Positions 1 through 6,031 of a stretch of 10,978 nucleotides of DNA are shown one piece after another. The position numbers were made by a program, and so were the translations under genes. The stretch comes from an uncultured bacterium. GTDB lineage: Bacteria; Patescibacteria; Microgenomatia; Levybacterales; UBA12049. The DNA is taken from contig CAMPGJ010000029.1 of assembly GCA_946885425.1 (NCBI GenBank), forward strand, positions 1-10,978. The letters run 5' to 3'. The notes beneath the pieces were generated by a model, which made no database searches, was not told the DNA's origin, and saw only the letters and a program-made list of their open reading frames with translations. The first letter of the stretch is position 1. Each line of letters begins with the position of its first letter.

Positions 1-452
1 GACATTACCTCATCCAGGGTATCATCCGCTGCGCCCAGATCCAGATCCGATTCACCTCCAAGCTTATTTTTCAGTTCAATAATAATTTTCTGCCCATTTT
101 TCTTGCCGAGGCGAGGTACTGCGGTAAAAAAACCAACATCACCGCTGGTGATGGCGTGGACAATCTCATTGCGTGAACCGACAGAAAAGACACCCAATGC
201 CGTCTTACAGCCTACTCCTGACACACCGATAAGATATTCAAACAATTTCAAGTCTGCATGGTGCACAAATCCATAAAGCTCTAGCAAATCTTCGCGGACA
301 TGAGTATGAGTAAAAACAGTAATATTGTCACCGATGGCTGTTTGGGAGAGAAGTGATAAAGGCACGGCTGTTTTGTAGCCAACACCATTGACATCAATAA
401 TCATCGACGACAAATCTTTCCAAACAACAACACCTTTAAGTAGTCCTATCAT
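1..452 (-). CDS. ruvA: Holliday junction branch-migration protein RuvA (3' end outside the window)
   Basis: RuvA binds four-way Holliday junctions in the cytoplasm and loads the RuvB helicase for branch migration before RuvC cleavage. Reading back from the ATG at 452 gives about 150 uninterrupted residues starting MIGLLKGVVVWKDL, against roughly 190-200 for a full RuvA. Visible parts are the N-terminal OB-fold (about 1-63, with GVGYKTAVPL near 24-33 and THVREDLLELYGF near 52-64) and two helix-hairpin-helix motifs, GVSGVGCKTALGV and VPRLGKKNGQKIIIEL. The sequence leaves the window at the start of the linker to the C-terminal RuvB-binding domain. The gene lies 77 bp downstream of ruvC on the same strand, a common ruv arrangement. 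A perfect TATAAT with an extended TG ends 12 nt before the ATG, so it can also be transcribed on its own. No ribosome-binding site is visible. ruvB is not in the window. Confidence 0.95.
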   Translation of the reverse strand, partial: MIGLLKGVVVWKDLSSMIIDVNGVGYKTAVPLSLLSQTAIGDNITVFTHTHVREDLLELYGFVHHADLKLFEYLIGVSGVGCKTALGVFSVGSRNEIVHAITSGDVGFFTAVPRLGKKNGQKIIIELKNKLGGESDLDLGAADDTLDEVM

Positions 453-464
453 GAAGTAATTGAA

Positions 465-473
465 ATTATAACA
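465..473 (-). promoter_or_regulatory. Extended -10 box upstream of ruvA
   Basis: The minus strand reads TGTTATAAT here, a perfect TATAAT with the TG of an extended -10 box. The box ends 12 nt before the ruvA ATG, which predicts a leader of about 5 nt. The -35 position, 17 bp further up, reads TTACCG and is weak, as is usual for extended -10 promoters. Confidence 0.5.
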
Positions 474-483
474 CGTCAAGCGT

Positions 484-540
484 CTTACGGTAACGATGCC
501 CGTATCGTTTAGGGGTTACGTCTACCGGCTTACGTTACCG
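484..540. repeat. Inverted-repeat spacer between ruvC and ruvA
   Basis: The stretch is built from variants of TTACGGT/ACCGTAA. CGGTAACG at 488-495 is repeated inverted as CGTTACCG at 533-540. A smaller 6-bp stem, AACGAT/ATCGTT (492-497 with 504-509), lies inside. The outer arm overlaps the last codons and stop of ruvC, so the end of RuvC (SVT-stop) is written by the repeat. It is richer in G+C than neighbouring spacers. It may be a decayed palindromic element or an RNA hairpin between the two cistrons; there is no T-run to make it a classic terminator. Confidence 0.5.
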
Positions 541-1018
541 ATTTATGACTTTTATAACTGAATGCGTGCGTTATTGCAATTGCTAAGGCATCGGCCGTAT
601 CATCAGGCTTTGGTATTGCTTGCAATTTTAATAACGTCTTCACCATTTGTCCTACCTGGCCTTTTTCTGCCTTCCCATATCCAGCCACAGCGACTTTCAC
701 CTGAAGTGGCGTATATTCCCCGACAGATAAACCATTTTGCGCAGCAGCCAACAACGCTACCCCTCTAGCTTGCCCTACTACCAAGGCTGTTTTGGCATTA
801 TTTTGAAAAAAGAGCTCCTCTATCGCTAAGGCACTCGGGGATTCTTCGTTAATTACTCGGGAAATTTCAGTGTGGACCGCAAGTAGCCGTTCCTCCAACG
901 GTAGCTTCATCGACGTCTCAATACACCCATATTTTTCAACTTTCAATTCTCCCCTCTCAACTCGTATCACTCCCCATCCAGTGCGCCCTATCCCAGGATC
1001 AATACCCAATATTTTCAT
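530..1018 (-). CDS. ruvC: Crossover junction endodeoxyribonuclease RuvC
   Basis: RuvC is the dimeric resolvase that nicks Holliday junctions symmetrically, working with RuvAB in recombinational repair. The 162 residues match the usual length of about 160-175. The RNase H-like fold is complete: GIDPGIGRTGWG with catalytic D7, ALAIEELFFQNN with catalytic E67, the basic DNA-contact segment GYGKAEKGQV (113-122), and PDDTADALAIAITH with catalytic D140 and D143. All four acidic residues are present, so it should be active. The ATG at 1018 starts the conserved MKILGIDPG, which fixes the start. A GATAAT box ends 6 nt upstream and there is no Shine-Dalgarno, suggesting a leaderless transcript. ruvA follows on the same strand. 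The last few residues (KSVT) are encoded by the intergenic inverted repeat and are probably not conserved. Confidence 0.97.
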   Translation of the reverse strand: MKILGIDPGIGRTGWGVIRVERGELKVEKYGCIETSMKLPLEERLLAVHTEISRVINEESPSALAIEELFFQNNAKTALVVGQARGVALLAAAQNGLSVGEYTPLQVKVAVAGYGKAEKGQVGQMVKTLLKLQAIPKPDDTADALAIAITHAFSYKSHKSVT

Positions 1019-1024
1019 AAACTG

Positions 1025-1030
1025 ATTATC
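1025..1030 (-). promoter_or_regulatory. Candidate -10 box of ruvC
   Basis: GATAAT on the minus strand ends 6 nt before the ruvC ATG, placing transcription start at or next to the start codon. I could not see a convincing -35 box; the expected place lies inside the octamer repeat at 1042-1097. Confidence 0.4.
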
Positions 1031-1041
1031 TCACACATAAA

Positions 1042-1097
1042 ATGGCTATATGGCTAAATGGTTTTATGGTTAACCATTGAACCATGCAACCATCTAA
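1042..1097. repeat. 8-bp-period palindromic repeat
   Basis: Four ATGGYTNN octamers (1042, 1050, 1058, 1066) are followed in exact phase by three CCATNNAA octamers (1074, 1082, 1090). The tract is therefore tandemly periodic and also an imperfect palindrome centred on GTTAAC at 1069-1074. The central 28 bp (1058-1085) pair except for two positions on each side of the inner stem. It is followed directly by TAACAAT/TTGTTAC units that run into the stop codon of the next gene. It lies between ruvC and the nuclease/phosphatase gene and codes for nothing. Confidence 0.8.
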
Positions 1098-1103
1098 CAA
1101 TTG

Positions 1104-2174
1104 TTACTTATCAAACTGAATCACATCCGCCTCTGCATAATGATCGCTGACCAAATCGGCAGTTGGCGAGCTTGGAAGACTGAGGCCATATAAGTACTCT
1201 TTTTTTATCGGGGTTGTACCACTCGCAAGAATATAATCAATATTTGTCTTATTCTTGGGTGGACTTGTCGGCCCCATATCAGAAAGCCCAACTGCCCTAA
1301 TCTTCTCAGTCAACCTCCCCACCTCCGCAGGAAGATAGTTATTATCATTTAGATCACCCATAAGAATAACCGGACCTTCTTTTTTTGCTTTTGACATCCC
1401 TGCAAACAGCTCTTCTGCCTGCTCATCTTGAATATCATTTACATAACTAAGGTGAGTATTGAAGACAGTGAACACCTTACCTGAAAGGCTATCCCGCAAT
1501 TTCATTTCGCTATACATCCTGGGCCAGATCTGTGAGGGGTCAAAGTCAGAATCTCCCAGCGAAGCAACAACACCTTTTATCTGATTCACCGCTGAGTACG
1601 GCGAGCTTTTACTTTCGATAACGTCAAACCGTTTGGGAATAATGAGAAGGTTGCCCCCTTTACTGAATTTTGATTTGATATATTCAAAAGAAGCATTATT
1701 TGTATTCTTTGTTGCCTCATAGAGTTCTTTTACCTGTGCAGGACCTGCCTCTTGCAGGCCAATTATCGGTGCGTCAGGCTCGCCCTTGATAACCTTCTGA
1801 TAAAAAGGGAGGTTCACGAATTCTTTCTGCGGTGTTTTAATCTTCGGATTTCCAGATCCAGTGTTAAACGTTATAATCTCTACTGGAAGTGGTTTCTGCC
1901 TGTCTCCCAAAAGCCCTTTTTTCTCAAGCATCTTAGACAAATCCTCCCTCAATTGTGCAGTCTCCGATGAGCTTATTGGACTAGCGGTTACTGTCTGGTG
2001 AGAAAAACTTTCACCAACACCCGCATTAGCTCCGAAACCGAGAGCACCAATAAGAATGGCACTCGCCAAAAATTTTTTCTTTTTTCTTTTGAAATAAGAT
2101 GATTCTCCCTGTTTGTATGAGGAATTCTGTAGTTCCTGCCGATCTGCATGAGGACGAACCTCTAAAGATGCCAT
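1104..2174 (-). CDS. Exported or membrane-anchored endonuclease/exonuclease/phosphatase (EEP) family protein
   Basis: A 356-residue protein of the DNase I-like metal-dependent phosphodiesterase/phosphatase fold. Residues 1-35 are polar and basic, ending in KRKKKK. About 36-53 (FLASAILIGALGFGANAG) are hydrophobic, a late signal peptide or a type II anchor that would put the catalytic domain outside the membrane; ANA at 49-51 could be a cleavage site. The EEP motifs are complete and in order: TFN (N104), LQE (E142), NTHL (H241), GDLND (D274, N276), NIDYIL (D313) and SDH (D344, H345). The family includes DNases, AP endonucleases, sphingomyelinases and inositol phosphatases, and the sequence does not tell me the substrate. 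Extracellular nucleic acid scavenging would fit an organism with poor biosynthesis, but that is inference. The ATG at 2174 is the only usable start before the hydrophobic segment. The stop codon lies in an intergenic repeat. Confidence 0.85.
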   Translation of the reverse strand: MASLEVRPHADRQELQNSSYKQGESSYFKRKKKKFLASAILIGALGFGANAGVGESFSHQTVTASPISSSETAQLREDLSKMLEKKGLLGDRQKPLPVEIITFNTGSGNPKIKTPQKEFVNLPFYQKVIKGEPDAPIIGLQEAGPAQVKELYEATKNTNNASFEYIKSKFSKGGNLLIIPKRFDVIESKSSPYSAVNQIKGVVASLGDSDFDPSQIWPRMYSEMKLRDSLSGKVFTVFNTHLSYVNDIQDEQAEELFAGMSKAKKEGPVILMGDLNDNNYLPAEVGRLTEKIRAVGLSDMGPTSPPKNKTNIDYILASGTTPIKKEYLYGLSLPSSPTADLVSDHYAEADVIQFDK

Positions 2175-2177
2175 ATT

Positions 2178-2190
2178 CGAGCTTTGCTCG
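2178..2190. other. Small hairpin just upstream of the EEP start codon
   Basis: CGAGC-TTT-GCTCG forms a perfect 5-bp stem with a 3-nt loop, ending 3 nt before the ATG at 2174. In an mRNA with an upstream start it would sit next to the initiation codon and could affect translation. It may equally be a repeat remnant. No clear -10 box at leaderless distance was found for this gene, unlike its neighbours. Confidence 0.35.
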
Positions 2191-2196
2191 GGACTA

Positions 2197-2266
2197 TTAA
2201 CCGTTAACCAGTAACAATTAACTTCTCCTTCATTGTTATCCGTTACTCGTAAATTGTCAATTGTTA
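2197..2266. repeat. 7-bp-period inverted repeat (TTAACNN ... NNNGTTA heptads)
   Basis: Four heptamers of TTAACNN/GTAACAA type run from 2197 to 2224. After a 7-bp pyrimidine-rich spacer come five heptamers of ATTGTTA type (2232, 2239, 2246, 2253, 2260). The two halves are inverted relative to each other. It fills most of the 170-bp divergent region between the EEP gene and rplY. A further small stem, CCGCG-TTTGA-CGCGG, follows at 2276-2290. Confidence 0.8.
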
Positions 2267-2308
2267 AGTGCGAAGCCGCGTTTGACGCGGTTAGTGTTAA
2301 CTAGGTAC

Positions 2309-2337
2309 TTGTATTACTCCGAAAGTTTCATTAAAAT
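2309..2337 (+). promoter_or_regulatory. Predicted rplY promoter (leaderless)
   Basis: TTGTAT (2309-2314), a 17-bp spacer and TAAAAT (2332-2337). The -10 box ends 7 nt before the rplY ATG at 2345, so transcription should begin at the start codon. No Shine-Dalgarno exists. Confidence 0.6.
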
Positions 2338-2344
2338 ATAGAAT

Positions 2345-3043
2345 ATGAAGCATCCATTGCTTGTTGCAGAAGAAAGAACTATCCTTGGGAAGAAAGTAAA
2401 AAAGCTTCGCCGTGAAGGATTACTTCCAGTAAACGTCTACGGAAAGGGCGTTCCATCAACCTCTTTACAGGTGAAACTACACGAATTTCAAGATGTTTAT
2501 AAACAAGTAGGAGAAACAAGCTTATTGGACTTAAAGTATGGTGATGTCACCAAACCTGTCCTCATCAAGAGCCTACAGTTAGACTACAAAACATTCACTC
2601 CACTCCATGTCGATTTCTATCAGGTCAACCTTAAAGAAAAAATCAAAACTATGGTTCCAGTTGTCTTGGCAGGCGAAGCTCAGGCTGTCAAAGATAATGC
2701 AGGAGTATTGCTCCAGCAGCTTTCAGATGTCGAAATTGAAGCCCTTCCAGAAGGGCTACCTGAAAATATTGAGGTGTCAGTTGAAAATCTCGCCGCAGTC
2801 GGAGATCAGATAACCGTTGGTGATCTAAAAGCTCCTGAAGGGGTAGTTATTTTGACTGATCCAGGACAACTTATCGCTAAGATTGGAGAATTAACAGTCG
2901 CAGAGCCAGAACCTGAAGAAGAGGCAGCTGAAGAAGGCGCCGCCGAAGGTGGAGAGGAAGCTCCAACAGAAGGCGAGACAGCCGAAGAAACACCAGCAGA
3001 AGGATCACCTGAAGCACCAGCAGAAGAAAAGACAGAAGAATAA
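2345..3043 (+). CDS. rplY: 50S ribosomal protein L25 / general stress protein Ctc, long (TL5) form
   Basis: L25 binds 5S rRNA in the large ribosomal subunit. The 232 residues are the two-domain Ctc/TL5 form rather than the short enterobacterial one. Residues 1-92 are the 5S-binding barrel (GKKVKKLRREGLLPVNVYGKG at 15-35, LHVDFYQV at 87-94). About 95-183 are the C-terminal TL5 domain (PVVLAGEAQAVKDNAGVL, LPENIEVSVENL). From about 185 to the end there is a tail made almost only of Glu, Ala, Pro, Gly and Thr, strongly acidic and probably disordered; such tails occur in several L25 proteins. The ATG at 2345 starts the conserved domain and lies 7 nt after a good -10 box. It converges on the TPR protein gene. 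The antisense of the Glu-rich tail gives a false Leu-rich reading frame. Confidence 0.95.
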   Translation: MKHPLLVAEERTILGKKVKKLRREGLLPVNVYGKGVPSTSLQVKLHEFQDVYKQVGETSLLDLKYGDVTKPVLIKSLQLDYKTFTPLHVDFYQVNLKEKIKTMVPVVLAGEAQAVKDNAGVLLQQLSDVEIEALPEGLPENIEVSVENLAAVGDQITVGDLKAPEGVVILTDPGQLIAKIGELTVAEPEPEEEAAEEGAAEGGEEAPTEGETAEETPAEGSPEAPAEEKTEE

Positions 3044-3053
3044 TTTCCCCGGA

Positions 3054-3148
3054 TTTTCCATTTTCCATTTGCGCTTTAACTTCTAAACATGGGTTTCAGA
3101 AACTTTAAGTGGGAGATGAGACATGTCAAGAATTTCAATGGAAAATGG
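3054..3148. repeat. Inverted repeat between convergent rplY and the TPR gene
   Basis: TTTTCCA occurs twice in tandem (3054-3067). The 12-mer CCATTTTCCATT (3058-3069) returns inverted as AATGGAAAATGG (3137-3148), 67 bp away. A second, imperfect stem built on AAAC/GTTT with TTCT/AGAA lies between them at about 3079-3105. There is no T-run of the kind seen in intrinsic terminators, though a long stem between convergent genes could still end transcription from both sides. Repeat-like sequence continues up to the stop codon of the TPR gene. Confidence 0.6.
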
Positions 3149-3167
3149 CAAGATTAGACAATGGAAA

Positions 3168-3554
3168 CTAGAATCCTACCTTCTCCCCCAGCACTCTCGC
3201 TTCTTCAAAGTTAGGATCCAGGTCCAGCGCTTTCTTTAGATAGACTTTTGCTTCCTTAGTATTCCCCAATTTGTATTGTAGCGTTGCTATACGATAATAA
3301 ATATCCCGATAGCCGCTATATGTATCAGCAATTTGCTTCCAATAGACTATCTCTTGCATCACCTGTTCACGGTCTTGAGCCACTTGCTCTGCCTGCCGAG
3401 CATTTCCACGAAGCTCAACCCCCTGAAGTGCGATCGCGATGAGCAATGCTCCTGAAATTGCGCCTACAAATATGTATTTTAGGAAGAAAAATGCCCTCCC
3501 AGAGAAAAGCTTTTCGGTAATAAATCGGGGAATGCTCGGGAAATGTTTATTCAT
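3168..3554 (-). CDS. Small membrane-anchored TPR protein, function unknown
   Basis: A 128-residue protein. Residues 1-25 are basic. About 24-46 (LKYIFVGAISGALLIAIAL) form one transmembrane helix. About 50-75 are charged and look coiled-coil (RQAEQVAQDREQVMQEI). Residues 81-114 make one clear 34-residue tetratricopeptide repeat (YYRIATLQYKLGNTKEA, then AL-DLDP), followed by a capping helix to 128. A single TPR behind a membrane anchor suggests a scaffold or oligomerising adaptor at the membrane; no enzyme motif is present, and I cannot name a partner. The gene lies 165 bp downstream of valS on the same strand with a repeat element in between. A weak -10 box (CATACT) ends 5 nt before the ATG, so independent transcription is possible. 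Its stop codon touches the intergenic repeat on the rplY side. Confidence 0.8.
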   Translation of the reverse strand: MNKHFPSIPRFITEKLFSGRAFFFLKYIFVGAISGALLIAIALQGVELRGNARQAEQVAQDREQVMQEIVYWKQIADTYSGYRDIYYRIATLQYKLGNTKEAKVYLKKALDLDPNFEEARVLGEKVGF

Positions 3555-3559
3555 AAGGC

Positions 3560-3565
3560 AGTATG
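3560..3565 (-). promoter_or_regulatory. Weak candidate -10 box for the TPR gene
   Basis: CATACT on the minus strand ends 5 nt before the ATG. The spacing fits the leaderless pattern of the neighbouring genes, but no good -35 box is visible. Confidence 0.25.
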
Positions 3566-3604
3566 ATCTTTACAGTTTAACATATTAAAGAAATCATCTC
3601 TCAA

Positions 3605-3718
3605 CGTCATTCTGGCAGCGTCCAGAATCTCTCTTAAACAACGCTTAACCATTAGCGATCCTGGACTTGGCGAGGCCATCTCTGAGGCATACACTCGCTC
3701 AGGCTCGAAGAGATGACG
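3605..3718. mobile_element. Palindromic non-autonomous element (CGTCAT...ATGACG ends)
   Basis: A 114-bp segment whose ends are inverted: CGTCATTCT on the left and AGAGATGACG on the right, with internal short repeats (CCAGAATCTCTC, CATCTCTGAGG, CTCGCTCAGGCTCG). It has the look of the small palindromic elements scattered through many bacterial genomes. It codes for no recognisable protein. It ends one base before the stop codon of valS. The element at 9498-9587 shares the CGTCATT...ATGACG ends and is probably of the same class. Confidence 0.55.
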
Positions 3719-3719
3719 A

Positions 3720-5984
3720 TTAAACCCTAGGCCAAGGAGCAATCATAATCGACTTCTCATCTCCCGCCAATTTCTGCGAAATGGCCTCAGTCACAAACGG
3801 CATGAAAGGATGAAGCAACCGAAGCTGAAATAAGAATAAAGAATTAAGAATTAAGAATGAGTTTTCATCCATTCTATTTTTTACATCTTCTATATATTTA
3901 TCCGCAAATTCGTGCCATATGAACTCATATAACCTCTCCGCAGCCAAATTGAACTGATACCCATCAATATATTTCGTAATCTCCTCCGCTAATTCCCGAA
4001 CCTTCCCCACCCACTCCTTATCACTCTGATGAACAGCTTTTGCTTCAAGCTCTTGTAAATTGTTACTTGTTAATTGTGAATTGTTACTGCGGTTCATCTC
4101 AATAAACCGCGCCATATTCCAAAGTTTGTTCGCAAATTTCCTCGCCGCATCCAACTTCTCATATGACATCGATTGATCATTGCCTAGTCCGGTTCCATAC
4201 ACGAGAGCAAACCGCACGCTATCTGCTCCATATTGATCTATAACTTCAAGAGGATTGACTACATTTCCTTTGGATTTACTCATCTTTTTCCCAAGCGGAT
4301 CATTAACCAACCCGTGTAAAACCACATTACGGAATGGTACTGTTCGCTCAATCGTCTTCTCATCAGTTGCTGTAGTTCCGTTTGCTACATACAGCCCCAA
4401 CATGAGCATCCTTGATATCCAGGCTCGTAAAATATCATATCCAGTCTCCATGACAGAAGTTGGATAAAACTCTTCAAAGTCTCCTGGCTTGGTTGTCTTA
4501 AGCGACACATATGGCCATTGACCAGATGAGAACCAGGTATCAAACGTATCTGTTTCTGGCAAATATCGCTTCCCCTCCTCTTTTTGATCTTCAAAAACAA
4601 CCTTGGCGTCCATTCTGGCCATCACCCGCTGCAATCCATGCTCTATTTCCTCAAAACTATGCGTTTTCAGAAGCTCGGAAAGTGTTCCTTGTTTGAGTTC
4701 ACTGTCCTTATCCAAAAATGAAACGGCAAACCATGTTTCATCTGCAACCTCATACCATACAGGAATCCGAATTCCCCAGACGTTTTGCCGTGAAATATTC
4801 CAATCCCGAAGGCCTGCATACCACTGCTTAAGTGTCTGAGCAAAATTCTGCGGATAAATAGCAACATACCCTTTATCAACTGCTTTTACTGCATTATCAA
4901 CCAACGGCTTAACTTTTACATACCATTGCTCAAGTGGCAATGGTTCAAGCACAGTCTTGCACTTATAGCACTTTTTTATCACCATCTTGTGCTTCTCTTC
5001 TTTTTCTAGCAATCCAGCTTCTTTAAGCAACTCAATGGTCTTCGTTCGTGCCTGTTTTACATACAAACCATCAACAATTCCTGTCTTTTCGAATTTGCCA
5101 CTCCAACCAATAACTGGGGGAAATGTCAGGCTATGGCGGCGTCCTACTTCAAAGTCGTTAAAATCATGCGAAGGTGTCACTTTCACCGCTCCTGTACCGA
5201 AGTCTTTATCTACGTATGAATCTGCAATAACAGGGATCTCCCTGTCTACCAGTGGGAGAATAACAGTTTTGCCTATAAATTCTTTATAACGATCATCATC
5301 AGGATTTACCATAACAGCCACATCGCCAAACATAGTTTCAGGGCGAGTTGTAGCTACAGTGATATGTCCACCTCCTTTAATAGGATACTGGATATGGTAC
5401 AGAACGCCTTCAGCGTCCTCACTGACTGTCTCAAGGTCAGAAAATGACGTACCATCCCTTGTGCAATAATTGACCAGCCTGTAATCCCTATAAACCAGAT
5501 TATCTTCATGCATTTTTCGGAAGGTTTTATTCACTTCTGAGACAACATCCTCATCCAGAGTAAACTTCGACCGTGACCAGTCCAAAGAAAATCCAAGCCG
5601 CTTTAATTGCGAATCAATCCCGCCCCTATTCTCTTGCACATATTCCCAAATATTTTTGTACAAATCCTCACGGGAGAAATCAAATCTGGATTTACCCTGC
5701 TCTTGTAGCTTCTTCTCAAACACAAACTGTGTTTCAGTCCCGGCATGATCAGAACCCGCAAGCCATAATGTTTTAAATCCTTTCATGCGGTGATAGCGGA
5801 TTAAGATATCTTCAATAACAAACATCGCATGGCCAAAATGCAGATCACCATTGGCGTTTGGCGGAGGCAAAATAATCGAATACGGCTCACCCTCAGGATT
5901 CACCTCAGGTTTAAAATACCCTTTTTCTTCCCACTCCTTATAAATCTTCTCCTCAAATTCTTTATGATTATAGACTTTATCCAT
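3720..5984 (-). CDS. valS: Valyl-tRNA synthetase, short form lacking the C-terminal arm
   Basis: Class Ia synthetase that charges tRNA-Val and hydrolyses mischarged Thr-tRNA. In order: catalytic HIGH-type motif HFGH (49-52) in PPPNANGDLHFGH; LAGSDHAGTETQ (75-86); the CP1 editing domain with TTRPETMFGD (212-221) and PSHDFNDFEVGRRH (271-284); a CYKC knuckle (339-342); DWNISRQNVWGIRIP (394-408); KMSKS (567-571); and the helical anticodon-binding domain from about 600. The protein stops at 754 with APWPRV, whereas many bacterial enzymes have 860-950 residues and continue past this point into a C-terminal coiled-coil arm. The stop codon abuts a palindromic element. Two 7-bp-period repeat tracts lie in frame at residues about 633-645 and 709-718. 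C174-T-R-D177 may be a zinc knuckle missing its second Cys. The ATG at 5984 begins the conserved N terminus and follows a leaderless-type promoter. Confidence 0.95.
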   Translation of the reverse strand: MDKVYNHKEFEEKIYKEWEEKGYFKPEVNPEGEPYSIILPPPNANGDLHFGHAMFVIEDILIRYHRMKGFKTLWLAGSDHAGTETQFVFEKKLQEQGKSRFDFSREDLYKNIWEYVQENRGGIDSQLKRLGFSLDWSRSKFTLDEDVVSEVNKTFRKMHEDNLVYRDYRLVNYCTRDGTSFSDLETVSEDAEGVLYHIQYPIKGGGHITVATTRPETMFGDVAVMVNPDDDRYKEFIGKTVILPLVDREIPVIADSYVDKDFGTGAVKVTPSHDFNDFEVGRRHSLTFPPVIGWSGKFEKTGIVDGLYVKQARTKTIELLKEAGLLEKEEKHKMVIKKCYKCKTVLEPLPLEQWYVKVKPLVDNAVKAVDKGYVAIYPQNFAQTLKQWYAGLRDWNISRQNVWGIRIPVWYEVADETWFAVSFLDKDSELKQGTLSELLKTHSFEEIEHGLQRVMARMDAKVVFEDQKEEGKRYLPETDTFDTWFSSGQWPYVSLKTTKPGDFEEFYPTSVMETGYDILRAWISRMLMLGLYVANGTTATDEKTIERTVPFRNVVLHGLVNDPLGKKMSKSKGNVVNPLEVIDQYGADSVRFALVYGTGLGNDQSMSYEKLDAARKFANKLWNMARFIEMNRSNNSQLTSNNLQELEAKAVHQSDKEWVGKVRELAEEITKYIDGYQFNLAAERLYEFIWHEFADKYIEDVKNRMDENSFLILNSLFLFQLRLLHPFMPFVTEAISQKLAGDEKSIMIAPWPRV
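3832..3859. repeat. Heptad tract inside valS (AAGAATT units)
   Basis: Four consecutive 7-mers (AAGAATA, then AAGAATT twice, then AAGAATG) lie inside the valS reading frame and encode residues about 709-718, a Leu/Phe/Asn-rich stretch (SFLILNSLFL) in the anticodon-binding domain. The unit differs in sequence from the ATTGTTA tracts but has the same 7-bp period. Confidence 0.75.
4052..4086. repeat. Heptad tract inside valS (ATTGTTA units)
   Basis: Five consecutive 7-mers (units at 4052, 4059, 4066, 4073 and 4080; consensus ATTGTTA on the plus strand) lie inside valS and encode the polar stretch NNSQLTSNN at residues 634-642. The same heptamer makes up intergenic repeats at 2232-2266, 9459-9486 and 10882-10909, so the intergenic repeat family has a member within a coding sequence. 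35 bp is not a multiple of three, so gain or loss of single units would shift the frame. Confidence 0.85.
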
Positions 5985-5991
5985 ACGGGTG

Positions 5992-6021
5992 ATTGTAGCA
6001 TAGCACTGTTTACTGGTTCAA
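5992..6021 (-). promoter_or_regulatory. Predicted valS promoter (leaderless)
   Basis: On the minus strand TTGAAC (6021-6016), an 18-bp spacer and TACAAT (5997-5992). The -10 box ends 7 nt before the valS ATG. It occupies the 47-bp gap behind the acyl-CoA dehydrogenase gene, so valS need not depend on read-through. Confidence 0.55.
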
Positions 6022-6031
6022 GAAAAGATAA

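Noticed and set aside
562..768. Plus-strand frame opposite ruvC
   Set aside because: It is a shadow of a well-conserved gene with all catalytic residues on the other strand.
1042..1097. CRISPR-like array
   Set aside because: The units are 8 bp with no spacers, the tract is only 56 bp, and no cas gene is present; it is a short tandem palindrome, not a CRISPR.
2276..2290. Riboswitch or leader attenuator for rplY
   Set aside because: The CCGCG-TTTGA-CGCGG stem lies upstream of the predicted promoter and start point, so it would not be in the rplY mRNA; no known riboswitch pattern is visible.
2877..3068. Leu-rich hydrophobic frame antisense to the end of rplY
   Set aside because: It is the reverse complement of the GAA/GCA-rich acidic tail codons of L25, which automatically reads as Leu/Phe-rich; there is no independent support for a membrane peptide.
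3551..3742. 63-codon open frame between valS and the TPR gene (minus strand)
   Set aside because: It lies almost wholly within the palindromic element at 3605-3718, overlaps the ends of both neighbouring genes and shows no protein motif; it looks like an accidental frame through a repeat.
4987..5289. 100-codon plus-strand frame opposite valS
   Set aside because: It is antisense to the conserved editing domain of ValRS and has no recognisable motif or promoter.
3720..5984. Frameshifted or pseudogene valS
   Set aside because: The catalytic, editing and KMSKS motifs are intact in one frame and the repeats keep the frame; the protein is short at the C terminus but not broken.
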